The notes: generated from the letters alone by a model not told the origin. Positions 12,101 to 24,037 are shown, counted from the first letter of the stretch. The stretch: 64,000 bases of DNA from Branchiostoma floridae (GCF_000003815.2 NC_049991.1:6113372-6177371); one strand, 5' to 3'. Numbers and translations: made by a program.

Positions 12101-15100
12101 TTAAACGCCACGAATTTCCTCACTTTATTCTTTGCGACTTTAAAACTACCGCGAACGCTTCATTTTTCTTCTCCCGCGAAATTAAATCCCTGCCAATATT
12201 TTCCGTTTTACAGTCGTTCACTAGCAGTGGTTTTACATGAAAATATCCTTTTGAAATTTTCCGATCATTATTTGTGACCTAGAAAAGAACAAAAAAAGGT
12301 CAGATTTCGGCTTGGTAATTAGGAACGAACCTTCAATAATGAAATGGAAAAGGTGTTTTCTGCTCATTAACGATATGCCTTTGATCACAAAAGCAGAGAA
12401 GACCGTATCTAATTCTAAGGGACAAGACGCCCAAGCAACGTGAGTTAGGTAGAATGACAAGATCACTAATTGCGTATCAGACTGCAGTTCAATAAACCCC
12501 ATACTCAAGACTCAATCACGTCTTGAGTTTTGACGTGATGCACGTTAATAAGATATTAAACCTTCATATCTTAAGCAGCACGTTAACAAGATATCAAACC
12601 TTCCGTAGTACCAGAAAAGGGCGCCAAAATTTAATAATTTTTTGATAGAACGAGACCGGAAATAAAACCAAATTTCCTGACAATCTATGAAATAGCTTAT
12701 TGAATTCCGTAGCCCATCGACATAAAAACAAAAAATCAAAAGCTATTAGAAAAATATCTTTTTTTTTAAGGGGATTAAAGCCTAAAGTTGGCGTCATGAC
12801 GGTGTAACGGTTAGAGTGTTCAGCTCCCAAGATTTCATGACGGTGCGTCTTTGCAAAATGCAAAATTTCCTCACTTCACTCTGGTAAAAACGAGTCCCGA
12901 GCTCAGGTTAGTGCCGTCCCTCGGATAAGACATTAAATGGCGATCCCATGTTTGAAGACAATCGCACCTCGAGCACATAAAATGTAGGATTTTGGCTCCT
13001 AAGAAATAGGTCGAAAATGGTCATTTTCCTGTTCTTTTCAAACAAAGTTTATAGCAAATTCTTGCCCGTGGGCTAATTGCAGGTAACATGAGAGATTCAA
13101 ACAGCGTAAGAACAATGTCACAGGTGTCTACTCTAGTCTAAAACTAGTCAAAATTAACTCTAGATCCTGGGTTATTGGGTTCGACTCCTTTTTTTTAAGG
13201 CAGTGGAAGACTCCATCATTTCTATTATGTGTGGGTTTTGTGATGTTAGAAGGAGAATTGTTTCTTTTTATAAATGAGATGTTTAAATTGTGCCACTTAA
13301 CAATGGAAGAGATTGCCACGTGTGGAACAGAACAAAGGTCACTAAATAGGTCATTTGGCAACACGTTGATTGCAGTCACGTTGAAACTATGTTAGATCAC
13401 GAGTGTTTTATGTGTGTCTTTCACAAACATGAGTTTGTTTGCAATACAAGCCCAGTAGACCGCCTCATGGTGTAACACCCCAGGTTTGTACTGGACAGTA
13501 CAAGCTGCATATCCGAATGTATTTCTTTGATCCACCTACACCGGTATGGGCCCCTACTTTGTTCGATGATTAAAAGCTTGACTGGTTCATTTGCGTGCTA
13601 GAGGTGTGGCTCTCCTCAAACACGGGACCTCTGAATAGCGTCCTATCCGAGGAAAGGCCCTAACAAAAACTCGCTTTGATCCTGATTTAAGTAAGGAAAT
13701 CCGTGCAAATTACCTTTCCAAAAAGCAAAACGCTTAAGCGCATCAAGGGAAGCGAACCCAAGACTCATTATGACACTATATCACCCTACGCCAGTTTAGA
13801 GTTGCAATACAAGTAGCTGAACCTGTTCTGAAGTTTCTGTCTGAAGCAAAAAAAAATGCTTGCCTAAATTAGGAATTACTCAATCACTGAAAAGTCTCTA
13901 TTCTTTCAGTTTAGGGTTGCAAGTGTTTACAGCATTGTCTTCGAGTAAAGGGTTTGATTTGTTTGTTTAAGGAAAGTGGGCGTGGCAGTAAACTGTCATT
14001 AAAGTCATTGTAATGTAAAATTTTCAGCGCACCGCCCCCTCTTTTTTTCTTTCTCATGGCTGTTTGAGACGATTGCTGTCATATCATGTACATTTGTAAT
14101 GGAAGAATTAGTTTTAATAGGATACTTTTTCATACTTATTCGCCACGAACACCCCGACCAACAGATCGAATGCAATGATACGTGTCGCCCGTCAGCAAAT
14201 TGGCAGCGACAATTTTTAATGGCAAACACCTCTTCAGACACAGAAAGCCACCGCTACCGCTTACATAAAAACAGCTATGTTATGCAAAGGCATGTTAAAC
14301 CAGTTGAGCAAGACACACTTTTGTAAGGTAGATTACGAAACAAGATATAAGCAATTATAAGTCTCATTCGTTATATAAAGAACTACAGTTATGTATTGGC
14401 TTAGTTGTATAAGTGATGCATTTTTTTACCCTACCTGCGTCAAAAGCGTTACGTTGGATTCCAGTGTCTTCACCAGTTCTTTGGGCAGGGCAGCAAACGC
14501 AGCATCCGATGGCGCAAATACTGTAAACGGACCTATAATAACAGAATGACATATTGGGTATGGTTAGGAAAAAAAACGCAAACGTCTTCGAAGCGAAACA
14601 GGTGTTTATTTTAATGTATTTCATTTTTGAATGATTCAAGAATTTACCATTCATTTTAATTACGTTATCTGTTCCCAAGCACCTGAGGTACTTAAAACAC
14701 ATTCCAAAACGAAGTTACAGCAAAGAATAGAACAAAAAGAAAATGTAGCCCCATAGTCTTTTTGAGGCCGTTAAGGTAGTGCGTTGTTATCCACTGTATC
14801 TAGGTCACGATATGGTACGGTGGAACCCAACCCTCTCCTTCTACCACCATTTACATGTACCTCCCAACGTTAGACAGGTAAATTTTGTACAACTGGTTGG
14901 AGCGAAGAAAGTCATGTAAAGTTTTTCCCAAGGGCACAACGTCTACGTAAGAGTAACCGGGAATCAAACTAGCGACCACTCGATCTCAGCTAGCGTGTCC
15001 CTGACAAAGAACAAAGGGTGGAAAATTATAATGTTTTTCAAGATACCTTTTCCTTCCAGTGCAGAAACAAGCCCAGCCTTCCCTACCAGCGCGATCAGTG

Positions 15101-15197
15101 TCGTCTCAGTGCCGAGCTCTTGTAGAACGTCTACTACAGTTTTAGCATGTGCACCTGCCACCAGGGCGAAGCAAACCACAGCAACTACAAACTTCAT
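8253..15197 (-). CDS. Two-FAS1-domain secreted protein, copy 1 (complete)
   Basis: Complete six-exon gene: 15197-15047, 14532-14435, 10800-10678, 9914-9725, 9166-8951 and 8371-8253. The total is 897 nt, giving 298 residues and TAA. All introns are GT-AG and the phases join cleanly. Residues 1-18 (MKFVVAVVCFALVAGAHA) form a signal peptide. FAS1 domain 1 (about 19-155) has H1 motif [13 protein letters not shown], then VLEFHVAPG and NGVVHVISQVMFP. FAS1 domain 2 (about 160-291) has [23 protein letters not shown] and NGVIQVIDTVLIPP. Two NVT glycosylation sequons are present (one per domain). A phase-1 intron falls just before the PFTVFAP motif in both domains, which fits an internal domain duplication. 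There is no membrane segment or GPI signal, so the product is probably a secreted adhesion or matrix protein, shorter than four-domain TGFBI/periostin. The ATG was chosen for its signal peptide and a TATA box 84 bp upstream. Confidence 0.93.
8504..8629. mobile_element. Small palindromic MITE (TTACTCAAGC family)
   Basis: Inverted ends: TTACTCAAGC, a CAACTGGATATG core and AAACGGTCAGACG on the left, with the complement on the right. A second copy lies at 59469-59620. No coding capacity. It lies in intron 5 of FAS1 copy 1. Confidence 0.8.
9240..9480. other. Intron 4 segment with repeated TGACGTCA and AAGATGGC motifs
   Basis: CTGACGTCA occurs at about 9254 and again at about 9353, each near an AAGATGGC motif (YY1-like). 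The pieces look like a local duplication. Whether they act as regulatory sites is not shown. Confidence 0.4.
10032..10561. mobile_element. GGCCACA-ended MITE-like element
   Basis: The left end AGGCCACATCAAGTACATTT and TGGATGACAT is mirrored at the right end (GATGTCATTC, TTACTTGCTGTGGCCT). A related element lies at 62108-62982 and a partial one at 20640-20930. No coding capacity. It lies in intron 3 of FAS1 copy 1. Confidence 0.75.
10863..11110 (+). mobile_element. tRNA-derived SINE (diverged)
   Basis: It starts with a tRNA-like head (ATGGCATGATGGTAAGG, then GGGTTCAAGCC as B box) and continues into the SINE body (TTTCCTCGG, GGGCCTTAAATGGAAGTCC). Diverged and certainly not a functional tRNA. 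Confidence 0.6.
11185..11760 (-). mobile_element. SINE copy interrupted by a TTAA-flanked MITE
   Basis: SINE body on the left (GTGTGGCTCCC, AATACGAGATC) and on the right (AAGTGCTTATCAAG, GATACGAACCC) of the MITE at 11247-11602. In intact copies these halves are adjacent, so this is a nested insertion. Confidence 0.65.
11247..11602. mobile_element. MITE with TTAA target sites and long inverted ends
   Basis: TTAA lies at 11247-11250 and 11599-11602. The ends are inverted: GGGCACACCCCGCCGTACG on the left matches the complement of CGTACGGCGGGTTGTGCCC on the right. The interior is rich in TACGTG motifs. TTAA duplication suggests a piggyBac-like transposase in trans (inference). Partial relatives lie at 53156-53330 and 58905-58965. 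Confidence 0.75.
11998..12214. mobile_element. TACTGTA/TTCGCGGTGG-type short element
   Basis: It starts TACTGTAGAAGG, has GTTCGCGGTGG inside, ends with CCCGCGAAATTAAATCCC and TTTTACAGT. It matches the families at 30604-30815 and 50463-50674. Confidence 0.65.
12785..12985 (+). mobile_element. SINE copy (diverged)
   Basis: tRNA-like head (GACGGTGTAACGGTTAGAG), then TTTCCTCACTTCACTCTGG, GTCCCTCGGATAAGAC and ATTAAATGGCGATCCC, all typical of the SINE body seen elsewhere in this window. Confidence 0.65.
13320..14015. repeat. Repeat homologous to 6625-7400
   Basis: About 700 bp in intron 2 of FAS1 copy 1, collinear with the repeat inserted upstream of copy 2. It contains a SINE body (about 13440-13790, minus orientation). 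Confidence 0.65.
14744..14998 (-). mobile_element. SINE of a second family
   Basis: Contains CATAGTCTTTTTGAGGCC, GTTGTTATCCACTGTATC and TTCCCAAGGGCACAAC, with a GGGAATCAAACTAGCGACC tRNA-like end. Related copies lie at about 16740-17170 (opposite strand), 18400-18665 and 49404-49560. Confidence 0.6.
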
Positions 15198-15264
15198 GTT
15201 GAAAATAAAAGTATTACAACTTGGCAACTAGCAAAGTACGAATCTAAAAAAGCGGAATAAGCTA

Positions 15265-15500
15265 TAGCGGAAGGGGGTCTTTTTATATACCCTTTTTGCC
15301 AGGTAAAGGCACCAACGGTGAGGGATTTGATTGGTCGAGAGGTGTTTCGCTTGGTCTTGTGATCGACCTAGTTACGAAACATGAGCCAATATTTGGTAAG
15401 CGTTAGGTAACAGTAAGACAATAGTTACGTAACTTCTGAGTGTGTGACCTTTGACCTAACGCCTCATGGTCATATGAAAGACTCGTGTTATCGCTGGGTA
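15265..15500 (-). promoter_or_regulatory. Core promoter of FAS1 copy 1
   Basis: Minus strand: TATATAAAA (plus 15281-15289) is 84 bp upstream of the ATG. A CCAAT box (plus ATTGG, 15330-15334) lies about 49 bp further up. A perfect DR1 nuclear-receptor half-site pair, AGGTCAAAGGTCA, lies at 15445-15457, with GGTCATATG nearby. The same arrangement recurs at 7440-7640. DR1 sites are bound by HNF4/RXR/COUP-type receptors in animals. Use here is inferred. Confidence 0.65.
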
Positions 15501-15589
15501 CGAAATGGGGTATTGTCTGTGCTTAAAATCCTGACTGTAGAAATAAACGGCAAATCAGCCTTTTAGCTTCAAAGCTTTTTAAGTCTAGT

Positions 15590-15830
15590 GTTTATGTGTG
15601 TGTGTGTGTGTGTTTGTTTCTTTGTAAGTGAGTCAGTTAGTGACTAGTGAGTGACTGTATTGTGTGTGCGAGTCCAGTGTCTATGTCTGTGTGTGCTAGG
15701 TGTCCACTACAACAGTCTCCGCGTATTTGTGTGTCTATGTGGCACTGTATATCTATTAGTGCATGTTTATGTGTGTCTGTACGTTTGTCTGTTGTGTGTG
15801 TGTCCGTCTGTTCGACTGTATGACTATGTG
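15590..15830. repeat. GT-rich simple repeat
   Basis: (GT)n at 15594-15614 followed by degenerate TGTGTGTC runs, upstream of FAS1 copy 1. Open frames over it are low-complexity. Confidence 0.85.
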
Positions 15831-16603
15831 CTTCCGAAATTTAAAAGATATTTTGTCCTCAATGCCGACATTTTTGTTTGTTTGCTAGAATAAAAGTAAT
15901 GCAGACAATAGAGCGCCGCCTGTCATTTCTAGATATTAAATACTCAAGTTTGTAGAGACCAAAAAACCGTCAAATTTGACAGTCATAGTTGACCGAAGAC
16001 CTTGGTCTAATCCTGCCATCAATGGTAAGAAAAGATTATAAGTCAAATTCCATACGACACATTCACCCATTATTGTATCCAACTTGTAATAAACCTCTTT
16101 CATTTGACTTCCCTTTGTAGAATATTATGTGAGCGTGTGGATAACAAAAGTTGAGACCAAAACAACAACAACAACAAAAGTTATCTTCATTATAAAAGTC
16201 AAATTGGTAAGAAGGGTTGGACAAATAACTAAACACATAAAACATGGTTTTATGTATGTTTCCTCACATGTCTTTTTCTCACTGTGGTAGACTTATGTAT
16301 GCGTTTTCGACATCTTATTTTTTAATTTTCAAGCAATATATTTACTAACTTTGAAGCTACAGTGTTCAGTATAGTTGCAAATGTGCATGTAGTGATGTAT
16401 TTGCCGGTAGTGATGTATTTGCACAATTTAACAAATAGGTTGTCTTTGTACAGTACATTATCCCGTGACAATCTGTTTGTAAACTAGTTTGTCACGAGAT
16501 GGTTTACTCTGTGCCGCCCCCTGAAGTAAACAAGTGGTATCATTAGCCTTATCTTAAAATAAGACTCGGTAGTCGTGTAGTGCTTTCTTGTATTGTTGTC
16601 TTA

Positions 16604-16696
16604 CCTGGCGTGTGGGGTCGTAGATCTTAACTGCGGTGTATTTGAACGGGATTCTAATCTTGTCATACTAGCATTGGAGTTGATTTTTCACATCTT
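16604..16696 (-). pseudogene. Possible relic of a third FAS1 exon 3
   Basis: On minus, a segment reads DVKNQLQC, an in-frame TAG, then YDKIRIPFKYTAVKIYDPT, ending CAG|GTAAG. Exon 3 of the intact copies has DLKNNLLVPS, KIRINIYD and the same donor at the same place. The arrangement fits a decayed third paralogue upstream of copy 1. No other exons of it were recognised, and the match is short, so the call is tentative. Confidence 0.35.
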
Positions 16697-16739
16697 TTCT
16701 CAATTCTCTAGCGAATGAATTGATGCCAAACTTCAATTG

Positions 16740-17170
16740 ATTGATTCTTTTTATTCTATTTCATTTATTCAACACATATACAATGTACAACAAATAAAAA
16801 CAAATCATAAAAAGATTGCAAAGAAAACATGAAGGGGGGACAGAAGCCTGTGTGTCATTTCATATCCCCCCACCTTTACAAACTAGGTAGAAATGTAATG
16901 TTATGTACATAATATAAATGATAATGAAACTTAGAATGAGTAAACCAGGGGTTATTAATAACAACAAATGAAATCAAGTGAAACTACCGGAAAAATCATA
17001 ACTCTACAAAAAATTGAAACTAAACATGATCTACAGATCATAAAGAAATAAGAAATAAGGGGATTTGGGGAGTTAAAAGGAGGTGGGAGGAGAAGAAAGG
17101 GCTCCACCTTCCAATACCATACCTTAGGCACAGTGGATAACAACCTACGCATACGGCCTCAAAAGCTGTT
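16740..17170 (-). mobile_element. SINE or retroelement-derived segment
   Basis: On minus it carries TTTTGAGGCCGTATGCG, TTGTTATCCACTGTGCC and GGTGGAGCCC (second SINE family) and then a T/A-rich tail ending in AATAAATGAAATAG. No gene seen. Confidence 0.5.
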
Positions 17171-19330
17171 GGACTATCTCTACATCATTAAGCTCATTGT
17201 TTTCTGTATGTGGCACTAAGTCATCAAGGCGAGCGTACTGACACATCGCCATTTAGTGTTCATAATAGGATTTGTTCAGAATTGTAAGAAACGCCGTGTG
17301 CACCTCGACTATAGTATGCTTATGTGCTCAGCACCCTATTTAGCTCCCAAAACGATGTTGTGTACCTTTGATCCACAATGCGTAAACAATCTCTTTGGCG
17401 TCTGTCTCATACACGTGTGTCTCTTTGCCAAACGATTACAAACGCCATTTGCTGGTGAAAAATTAGTTAATGTAGTCACATGGCCCTTTAGAGGCTGTAG
17501 GGACAATGGGATGTTATCCACTGTGCATAAAAATGCTGTATGTATCATGGAATATAAGTGGTCTGAAAACACAAAGTACGGTCTGCTGAACACTAGATTG
17601 CTAACGGTGACTTACCATGTCATTTTTTTGTTCTTTCACATTATATTCTTTGAATTTTCATTTCTTTTACAATTTACAACATATTTTTGCTCATTCTGCA
17701 GCAAACATATTTACAGTATGGTCGCAACTTTCAGTAAGATCGCATACTTTTGGGGAAATGGACGAAAATTGGTGCGCTCAACGGTACAAGCATCGCAATG
17801 TGATCTAAGGTCCCCTTTTTGAGGCCGAAACGCCACGCGACTGTCACGAGATAGTTTGGATAGTTTACCGTGTATACGCCCCTTGGAACAGTGTAAACAA
17901 TTCATATCATCAACCTGATTCCAAAAATAAGACTTAGAAGTTTCTTTGCATTGTTGTCACAACTGTCGTAATACCCGCTTTCCACTAGGACGGCGCTCTC
18001 GCTGCGCTGTCTCTGCGACCTAAACTTTGACATATTCCTAAACGAGTTGTATAGAAAAGAAACGAATTTTATTACTCTTTGTGTGTTTTGTTGTCCATTC
18101 AGTCACACTTTTACATGCTGTATGGTATACCAAGAATGAAATCAAAGGTTATACACATCCTATTTAGGTCACAGTGAGAGCGCAGCGCGATCGTCGTCTA
18201 GTGGAAAGGGCACATAAGCACCAACGGCGCCAATAACTCCTTAGACGGCGTTATATTCTTGTCCACACTGATTAACACTGCGCTAAAAAAACTCTGCCGC
18301 GTCAGTCTCGTACACGTGTGTCGTTTTCCTAAATAATTACAAAGGTCATTTGATGGTACACACAGAATTGGTGAAGATAAAGTACCATAGCCCTTGTGAG
18401 ACTGTAGGGACAGAGGGTTGTTATCCACTGTGTATAGGGCATGATATGAATTAATTGTTTATAACGTTGTGGTCCAGATACAGCATGCATTATTAAAAGG
18501 TGGAGCCCATTCCTCTTTTTTCAAAGCCTTGTCCCTCCACCCGAAGTCAGGTGCCCTTACACTTGGGTGGAGTAAGATCGCGAAAAGCGTATAACATCCG
18601 AGGCATGTTAGGAGTTTCGAACCAAGAAGACTGAGATCTGGGCCCACAACCATAACCGCTACGCAAAAATGACGATACATATTTTAATAATAGGCTCTTA
18701 CTAAAACTGTATTGGATCTCCGGTTATATCTACCCTGTGTTGTACTGTCTCTCACTTTGGCTAATTGTGCATCCTCTTAGTCTAGGGCCCTACACGATGA
18801 AAGGGCTCCTAGGAGAATAATCAATGCTTCAGCCGAAATGTAAGAAAAAAAGAGAGAATTTCTGTGTACTGGCCGCAATTGAAGACACAACACTCAATCA
18901 AGCGCTGTCTTATCCTTCACGTGTCTGCTCGCATGTTTGCACTTGGAGAAACAATCCTTGATCCCGAAAAACGATCTTTGATCAACAACGCCTGTGAAAT
19001 CTGCTAGACAGCAGTTACCTACACGTGAATGCATTCTTTTATTTATGCTCATCGTTAAAGACACACATATACCCGCCCATACGTGCTAAATTGGCATTTG
19101 GCCTTTCGTTGTTTTCTCCTACTACAGATTGATTCGCAACTGAACTGCAGTTGACTTGAATATATGGGAATGAAATAATATTGAAAATTATTTTTAACCA
19201 TATTGGACATGTCTTGGACTAAATTCTTAAAACTAGTATGATAAGTTTTGCATTTCTATTCTTGTCACTTGACAACATTTATGTTTGAGACCGCATTGTA
19301 AATATTGTATTGAATTATCTACGTATATAT
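17171..19330. other. Gene-free stretch with a diverged internal duplication
   Basis: About 17310-17560 and 18200-18470 are diverged copies (shared ACACGTGTGTC, CAAANGCCATTTG-like, TGTAGGGACA and GTTATCCACTGTG). About 16480-16580 resembles 17835-17950 (TCACGAGAT..GTTTA, AATAAGACT). The second SINE family occupies about 18400-18665. The 188-residue open frame at 17256-17822 lies inside this repeated DNA and is not supported as a gene. Confidence 0.5.
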
Positions 19331-20197
19331 TAGAGGTGGGTACCGGTACAGAAAATTCCGGACCTGAACCTGGACCTAATGTTTTGCGAAAACGTTTAAA
19401 TGAGCAAAAACAAAGGGATCTGTTTCATGGAGTATATATATATATGACTTCTATTGGCGTTTTAAAATCTTCAAGTAAATAACACTAATACCTCAGCTAA
19501 CCTACTTCTAGACCAAGTTAGACCAAGTTAGATTGTACAGACTGTCAACTCGCCTCCTCTTCGCTCTTGTTATTTCTTAGGACCGGTAAGCCCCAAAACA
19601 CGTAAATGGCTGCTGGTATAATCTGTTTATTTTTAATCGGTCCAAAATCCGGCCCACTGATTATTTCAATTAAGGCCCTTTTTTTACGGACCGGTCCAAC
19701 GACAAAAAATACGGTACCGGTACATTGTTTATAGTGTACCCTAGTGGTGGGCATCGGTACAAAACCGTTTTTATCATTGGACAGGTCCAGAAAAACCGGA
19801 CCTGGAAAAAATCGGTGGACTGGATGGTGGACAGATGTTAGACCTATTAGAAAATGAAGAGGTTACTAGTATATGGGCAGAAATTCACATGTTTGGGGAT
19901 TACAGGTTTAAGAAAATAACAAGAGCGAAGTAGAGTACAGTATATTGTAATCTCTAACAAGTTTCACAGTCAATCGTATAGTAGCCGTTAACCTTGTAAG
20001 ATTCTAAAACGCCAGTGGAACTCAAATCCTCCACCAAACAGATCTTTTTGTAACGGAATGGACCATTGTTCTGAGTATGTCCATTCACAGGTTTTCACAT
20101 ACTGAATCAGGTCCAGGTTCAAGTCCGGACCTGGATCTGATCCCTTGGACCTGAACTGGACCTGGACCTGAATTTTCTGTACCGGTACCCACCCCTA
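19331..20197. mobile_element. Inverted pair of hAT-like elements
   Basis: Copy one is 19331-19743. Copy two, 19742-20197, is the same family in reverse. They share TAGNGGTGGGTACCGGTACA, runs of AGGTCC-type repeats, TTTAATCGGTCC or its equivalent, and ATCTGTTT. A third copy is at 50960-51392. The ends (TAGGGNTGGG...) resemble hAT termini. No transposase frame. Confidence 0.7.
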
Positions 20198-22320
20198 GTG
20201 TGCACTGTACCGGTCTGTTAGCAGCGCCCCCTAGTGCTACAGTACAATGTGAACCAGTCGGATTTGCCGCCCCAAAGAAGTTGGCAGGCATTAACAGAAA
20301 CGTTTGTTGAATATAACAGTTGGGTGACGGTCGTGTACACAGACTTTAAATTGCTGGCAATTTTCATGTTTGTCTCTTTGTGACTACGTAACCCTTATAC
20401 ATACTCAATTTTAAATCATGACAAATGGTGATAAAACAAAGTATGGAAATCTAGCAACATCCTGCATGAAATAGTATCTACTGATTAAATTTTGACAAAT
20501 CTCATCAATTGAACATATGCCTTTCAACCTAAAACGCCAAAGGGCCTAGCCTCTGAAATCACCTTACGAGCATGAATGAACAACAACAGCAATAATACCG
20601 GTGAATCTGGTATTCAGTTGGCTTTTTCGATTTCAACATAGGCCACATTAGGTAAATTCATGGATGACATCTGAACGCTCAATAATTTTCGCCTGATTTA
20701 AGAAAAATACAATTTTTTTTCTTCTTTGGAGATGGTTACCGTGACGAAAAATTACCCACATGAGCAAATTTGTTACGTTGTAGTCTAATGGTTGTACTTG
20801 TGGAAGTGACACTAGGTAACGTTGAGTGCTGTTGTCACCAATATGAAAGCCATGACTGTAGTTACCAAAGACGTGATACCTGAGACTTCCACAAGTGTCA
20901 CTTTTACTACTTATACCAGTACATGTCTAGAATACAGCAATGGGTGCCTTTGGGGATATGATGATGCTATGTCCATTTCATTCTGCGTGTAGTTCATTGG
21001 TAGAGGGTGACAACAGTTGACAGTGTGGTGTGGTAGACTATATCTTAGAAAAATTTAGCACGCTTATAGTTTTAGTAGAAATTTACATACCCAAATGATG
21101 TTTATGCAACATCTTCAAAAGCGAGTGCGCCCCTCTATTTTCAATGGAACGTTCCATATCCATAATCCTTTGCCATTGTAGTTTGGTATAATTTAAGGCG
21201 CATTTTTCATACTACCAATTAAAGCTTCACAGGACTTCGGGAAGGACTCGCAGTCGACAGTGCAAAGGTAGGTAAATGATGTGATCTTATTCGACAGACA
21301 CAAGAAATCTGATGTGTCTTTTTTAATAGACATTGTAATCTAGGAAAAAATTGTAATCAAAATCGAATTTTCCGTCGCTAGATATTCCTATCAGTGTCAG
21401 CAAATTTCAAGATATATGCTTAAAAATCTTTTTACTTTTGATTCATGTAAGTTGAGATCAATTTGTCCTTTTTTTTAAACTAAGGGTTTGTAAATGGAAT
21501 ACCACCCCAGCACATTCTTAGCCTCCTATTCTGATCATATAATAGTTTTATCTGTTTACACTGAGAGTACGATCTGGACTTGTACCGGTTGAATCTACAA
21601 TCTATATCGCAATATGCTAGTATCTATCATCTACTAGTATATTTCTCGCTGAATATAATTCGTCGCCAAATCAGTCTTCTTGAACCAAAAGCTTGCTTGT
21701 TTCTTCGGAAATGTTTCTGTTTCATCTTGATATGCAAATGTTTCTTGAAAGATTTGTCTGTGCATACCAGATGTTCAAAGTATTTTGTGAGCATTTCAAT
21801 CTTACATTGATTTGTTTCCATATACGAAATTTTTTTGTACGAAAGCTTTTTTTTCCATCATTTTAGTATGAATATCTTTTGTCTGTGGATAGGAATTTTT
21901 TTTCTTAACTCTTGGTAGCTTTAAAAATGAACTCTTCACTTGCACGTACACGCTTGCTTTTTTTATTATTTTGTTTCTTGTACCGTTAGTTTTGTCTGCG
22001 AACGAGGAGTGTTATTTCATCTTGTGAGATGAGTGGAATTTGTTGACAAATGAGTCACAACCGACAAGTACATTGCGATTCTTACGTGATAGGTTATACA
22101 AAGAAACAATACAGAGCAAAGAACTCTTAAAGATATCGAGAATATCACTGTTTAGTAACAAGCGTACTAATTGTAATAAAGAAAGACTATCTACATATAA
22201 GTGCTATTTGGCATGATCACTAGTTCAATATAATGCTCTATTAGATAAATACAAGAAGGTTGTTTAGTAAGAACAGAGTTTTTGTTGTTACGGGGTACCA
22301 TTACAATTTCGAGGCTTTTT
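20198..22320. other. No gene seen; one partial GGCCACA element
   Basis: 20640-20930 begins AGGCCACATTAGGTAAATTC, TGGATGACAT and contains GGAAGTGACACTAGGT, matching the elements at 10032 and 62108. The rest is unique AT-rich DNA. Confidence 0.5.
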
Positions 22321-22324
22321 ACAA

Positions 22325-22655
22325 GACTGGCATGTGCCTGGTCTCCCGTCCGGCTGAATGATTTAAATGACCGTAAGGACGATACGAGTTTGCCAGACCT
22401 CTATCTGAGTGATTTGCTCTAAACAGAAGGATTTGGAATGGTACTCTTTTTTTTTTAAAGATGTGGTGGGTTCTTTAACGTGCGTAGGATTTGGATCTCC
22501 AAACAAGGGACCTTCTTTTAGTGTCTTATATGCAAGGGACGCCCCTGACACTTATTCTAACCTGTGTAAAGATCGACGTTGAGACGGGTGGATTCGAACT
22601 CGAAACCTCTAGGTTATTAGTCAAACATACCCCGTTGCACCATACGATCCCAAAA
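22325..22655 (-). mobile_element. tRNA-derived SINE (diverged)
   Basis: Same layout as the better copy at 24038-24484: GGTCTCCCGTCCGG, GGTGGGTTCTTTAACGTGC, GGGACCTTC, and a B-box complement GGATTCGAACTC near the right end. Confidence 0.7.
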
Positions 22656-24037
22656 CGTATTTATCAGATGATGTTCTAAGTTTGTTTTTGAAGGAGTGGA
22701 TAGTGTGTGCTCTCCGTACATTCGCCTTTTCTATAATTGCGTCTCCTAGATTTCAGCTGATCTACTCATTCCCTGTCAACAACAGGGGATGACAATTCAA
22801 TGGGATGCTGCGTGATCATTATTTTTGTTCATATCGTGCTCGGCGTTTTCCCCGAAAATCCTTTGAAGAGGAGATACTGAAAAAAATCCCCTAATAAGGT
22901 TAGAACGCCTCAATTCATAATCCACTAGGATGGAATTAGCGCCTTCAAACTGCATATCTCTTTGTTGCCTCCTGGATAAATGGATGTATCATTTTCGTGT
23001 TTGTGTGAACATGTTTTCGCGGCAATAACCTAAGAATGTCTAAATGGACTTTAACCGTATCTAGACCAATTTTGACGTCGTATAACTGCCAAACGACGTG
23101 TGCTCGGACTACGAAACTTAGTGACTTTTCCTGAAATACTGTTGGTATCAATTCTGTGAAAAAAGTTCGACTTTGGAAATTTTTGTGTTACCATGGCAAC
23201 GATTTTCTGACATATTTTGCAAAATTTACTAATTTCAGTTTGAATTATGATATTTTATTTTTTTTTTTGCTAGACCACACTTGTTTACCTATATCATGAA
23301 CATATTGTGTAATTTTACATTTATGATTAATATTCATAATTAATGATGATTTGATGACGTCATGGGTCAAAATCGAATATTGCGGACAATGTCATTATCA
23401 ACGGTAAATACATGTTATTTGTACTCGAATTCCGACAAAATCTTTTATTTTTTTACAAAACACAATCATTTCCTTTGGGTTTTCGGGTAATATGTAGAAA
23501 AAAACATACTTTAGAAAATTCAAGCTTGTCGATCAAAGACGGCGGACAAATGACGTCACTTTCTGACTTCATATAGACGTCGATACCAAAATCACAGAAA
23601 ATATAACATTTTACCAATCATTATTCCCTCAAAATTTGGTGATCGTAACCAATCTGTTTTGCAATTACGGAGGGGACTTAAAAGAGCCCCCCCGCCCCAA
23701 AAATAAAAAAAAAATGATAGGGTTAATAAGTTGAAAGACAATGTCAATCTTGCTTTTAGGTTTCCTATAGCGACTGTCCCATGTACCATAGGAAAGCTTT
23801 CCGTTATAGTATCACTTGTTCTGGGCATTCTATGGTCTTGATTTCTTTCTGGCATATATAGCTTTCTTCGCTGGCAGCAATGTACATTTTGAAACAAATA
23901 GCTATTATCTAAAACATTTAAAAAGATATGATTTGATATCATCTTTATCCACATTTTGACCTCTATCCGTTGTTATAAAACAATCATCATCATCATCACC
24001 GGTCGACGTGATCAAATGTAGACATGTTCGCACATGT
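22656..24037. other. No feature recognised
   Basis: AT-rich intergenic DNA without a splice-supported open frame. A short (ATC)n run lies near 23984-23998. Confidence 0.4.

Noticed and set aside
17256-17822. 188-codon plus-strand ORF
   Set aside because: It overlaps a duplicated non-coding block and its sister copy at 18200-18470 is not open. No motif or splice support.
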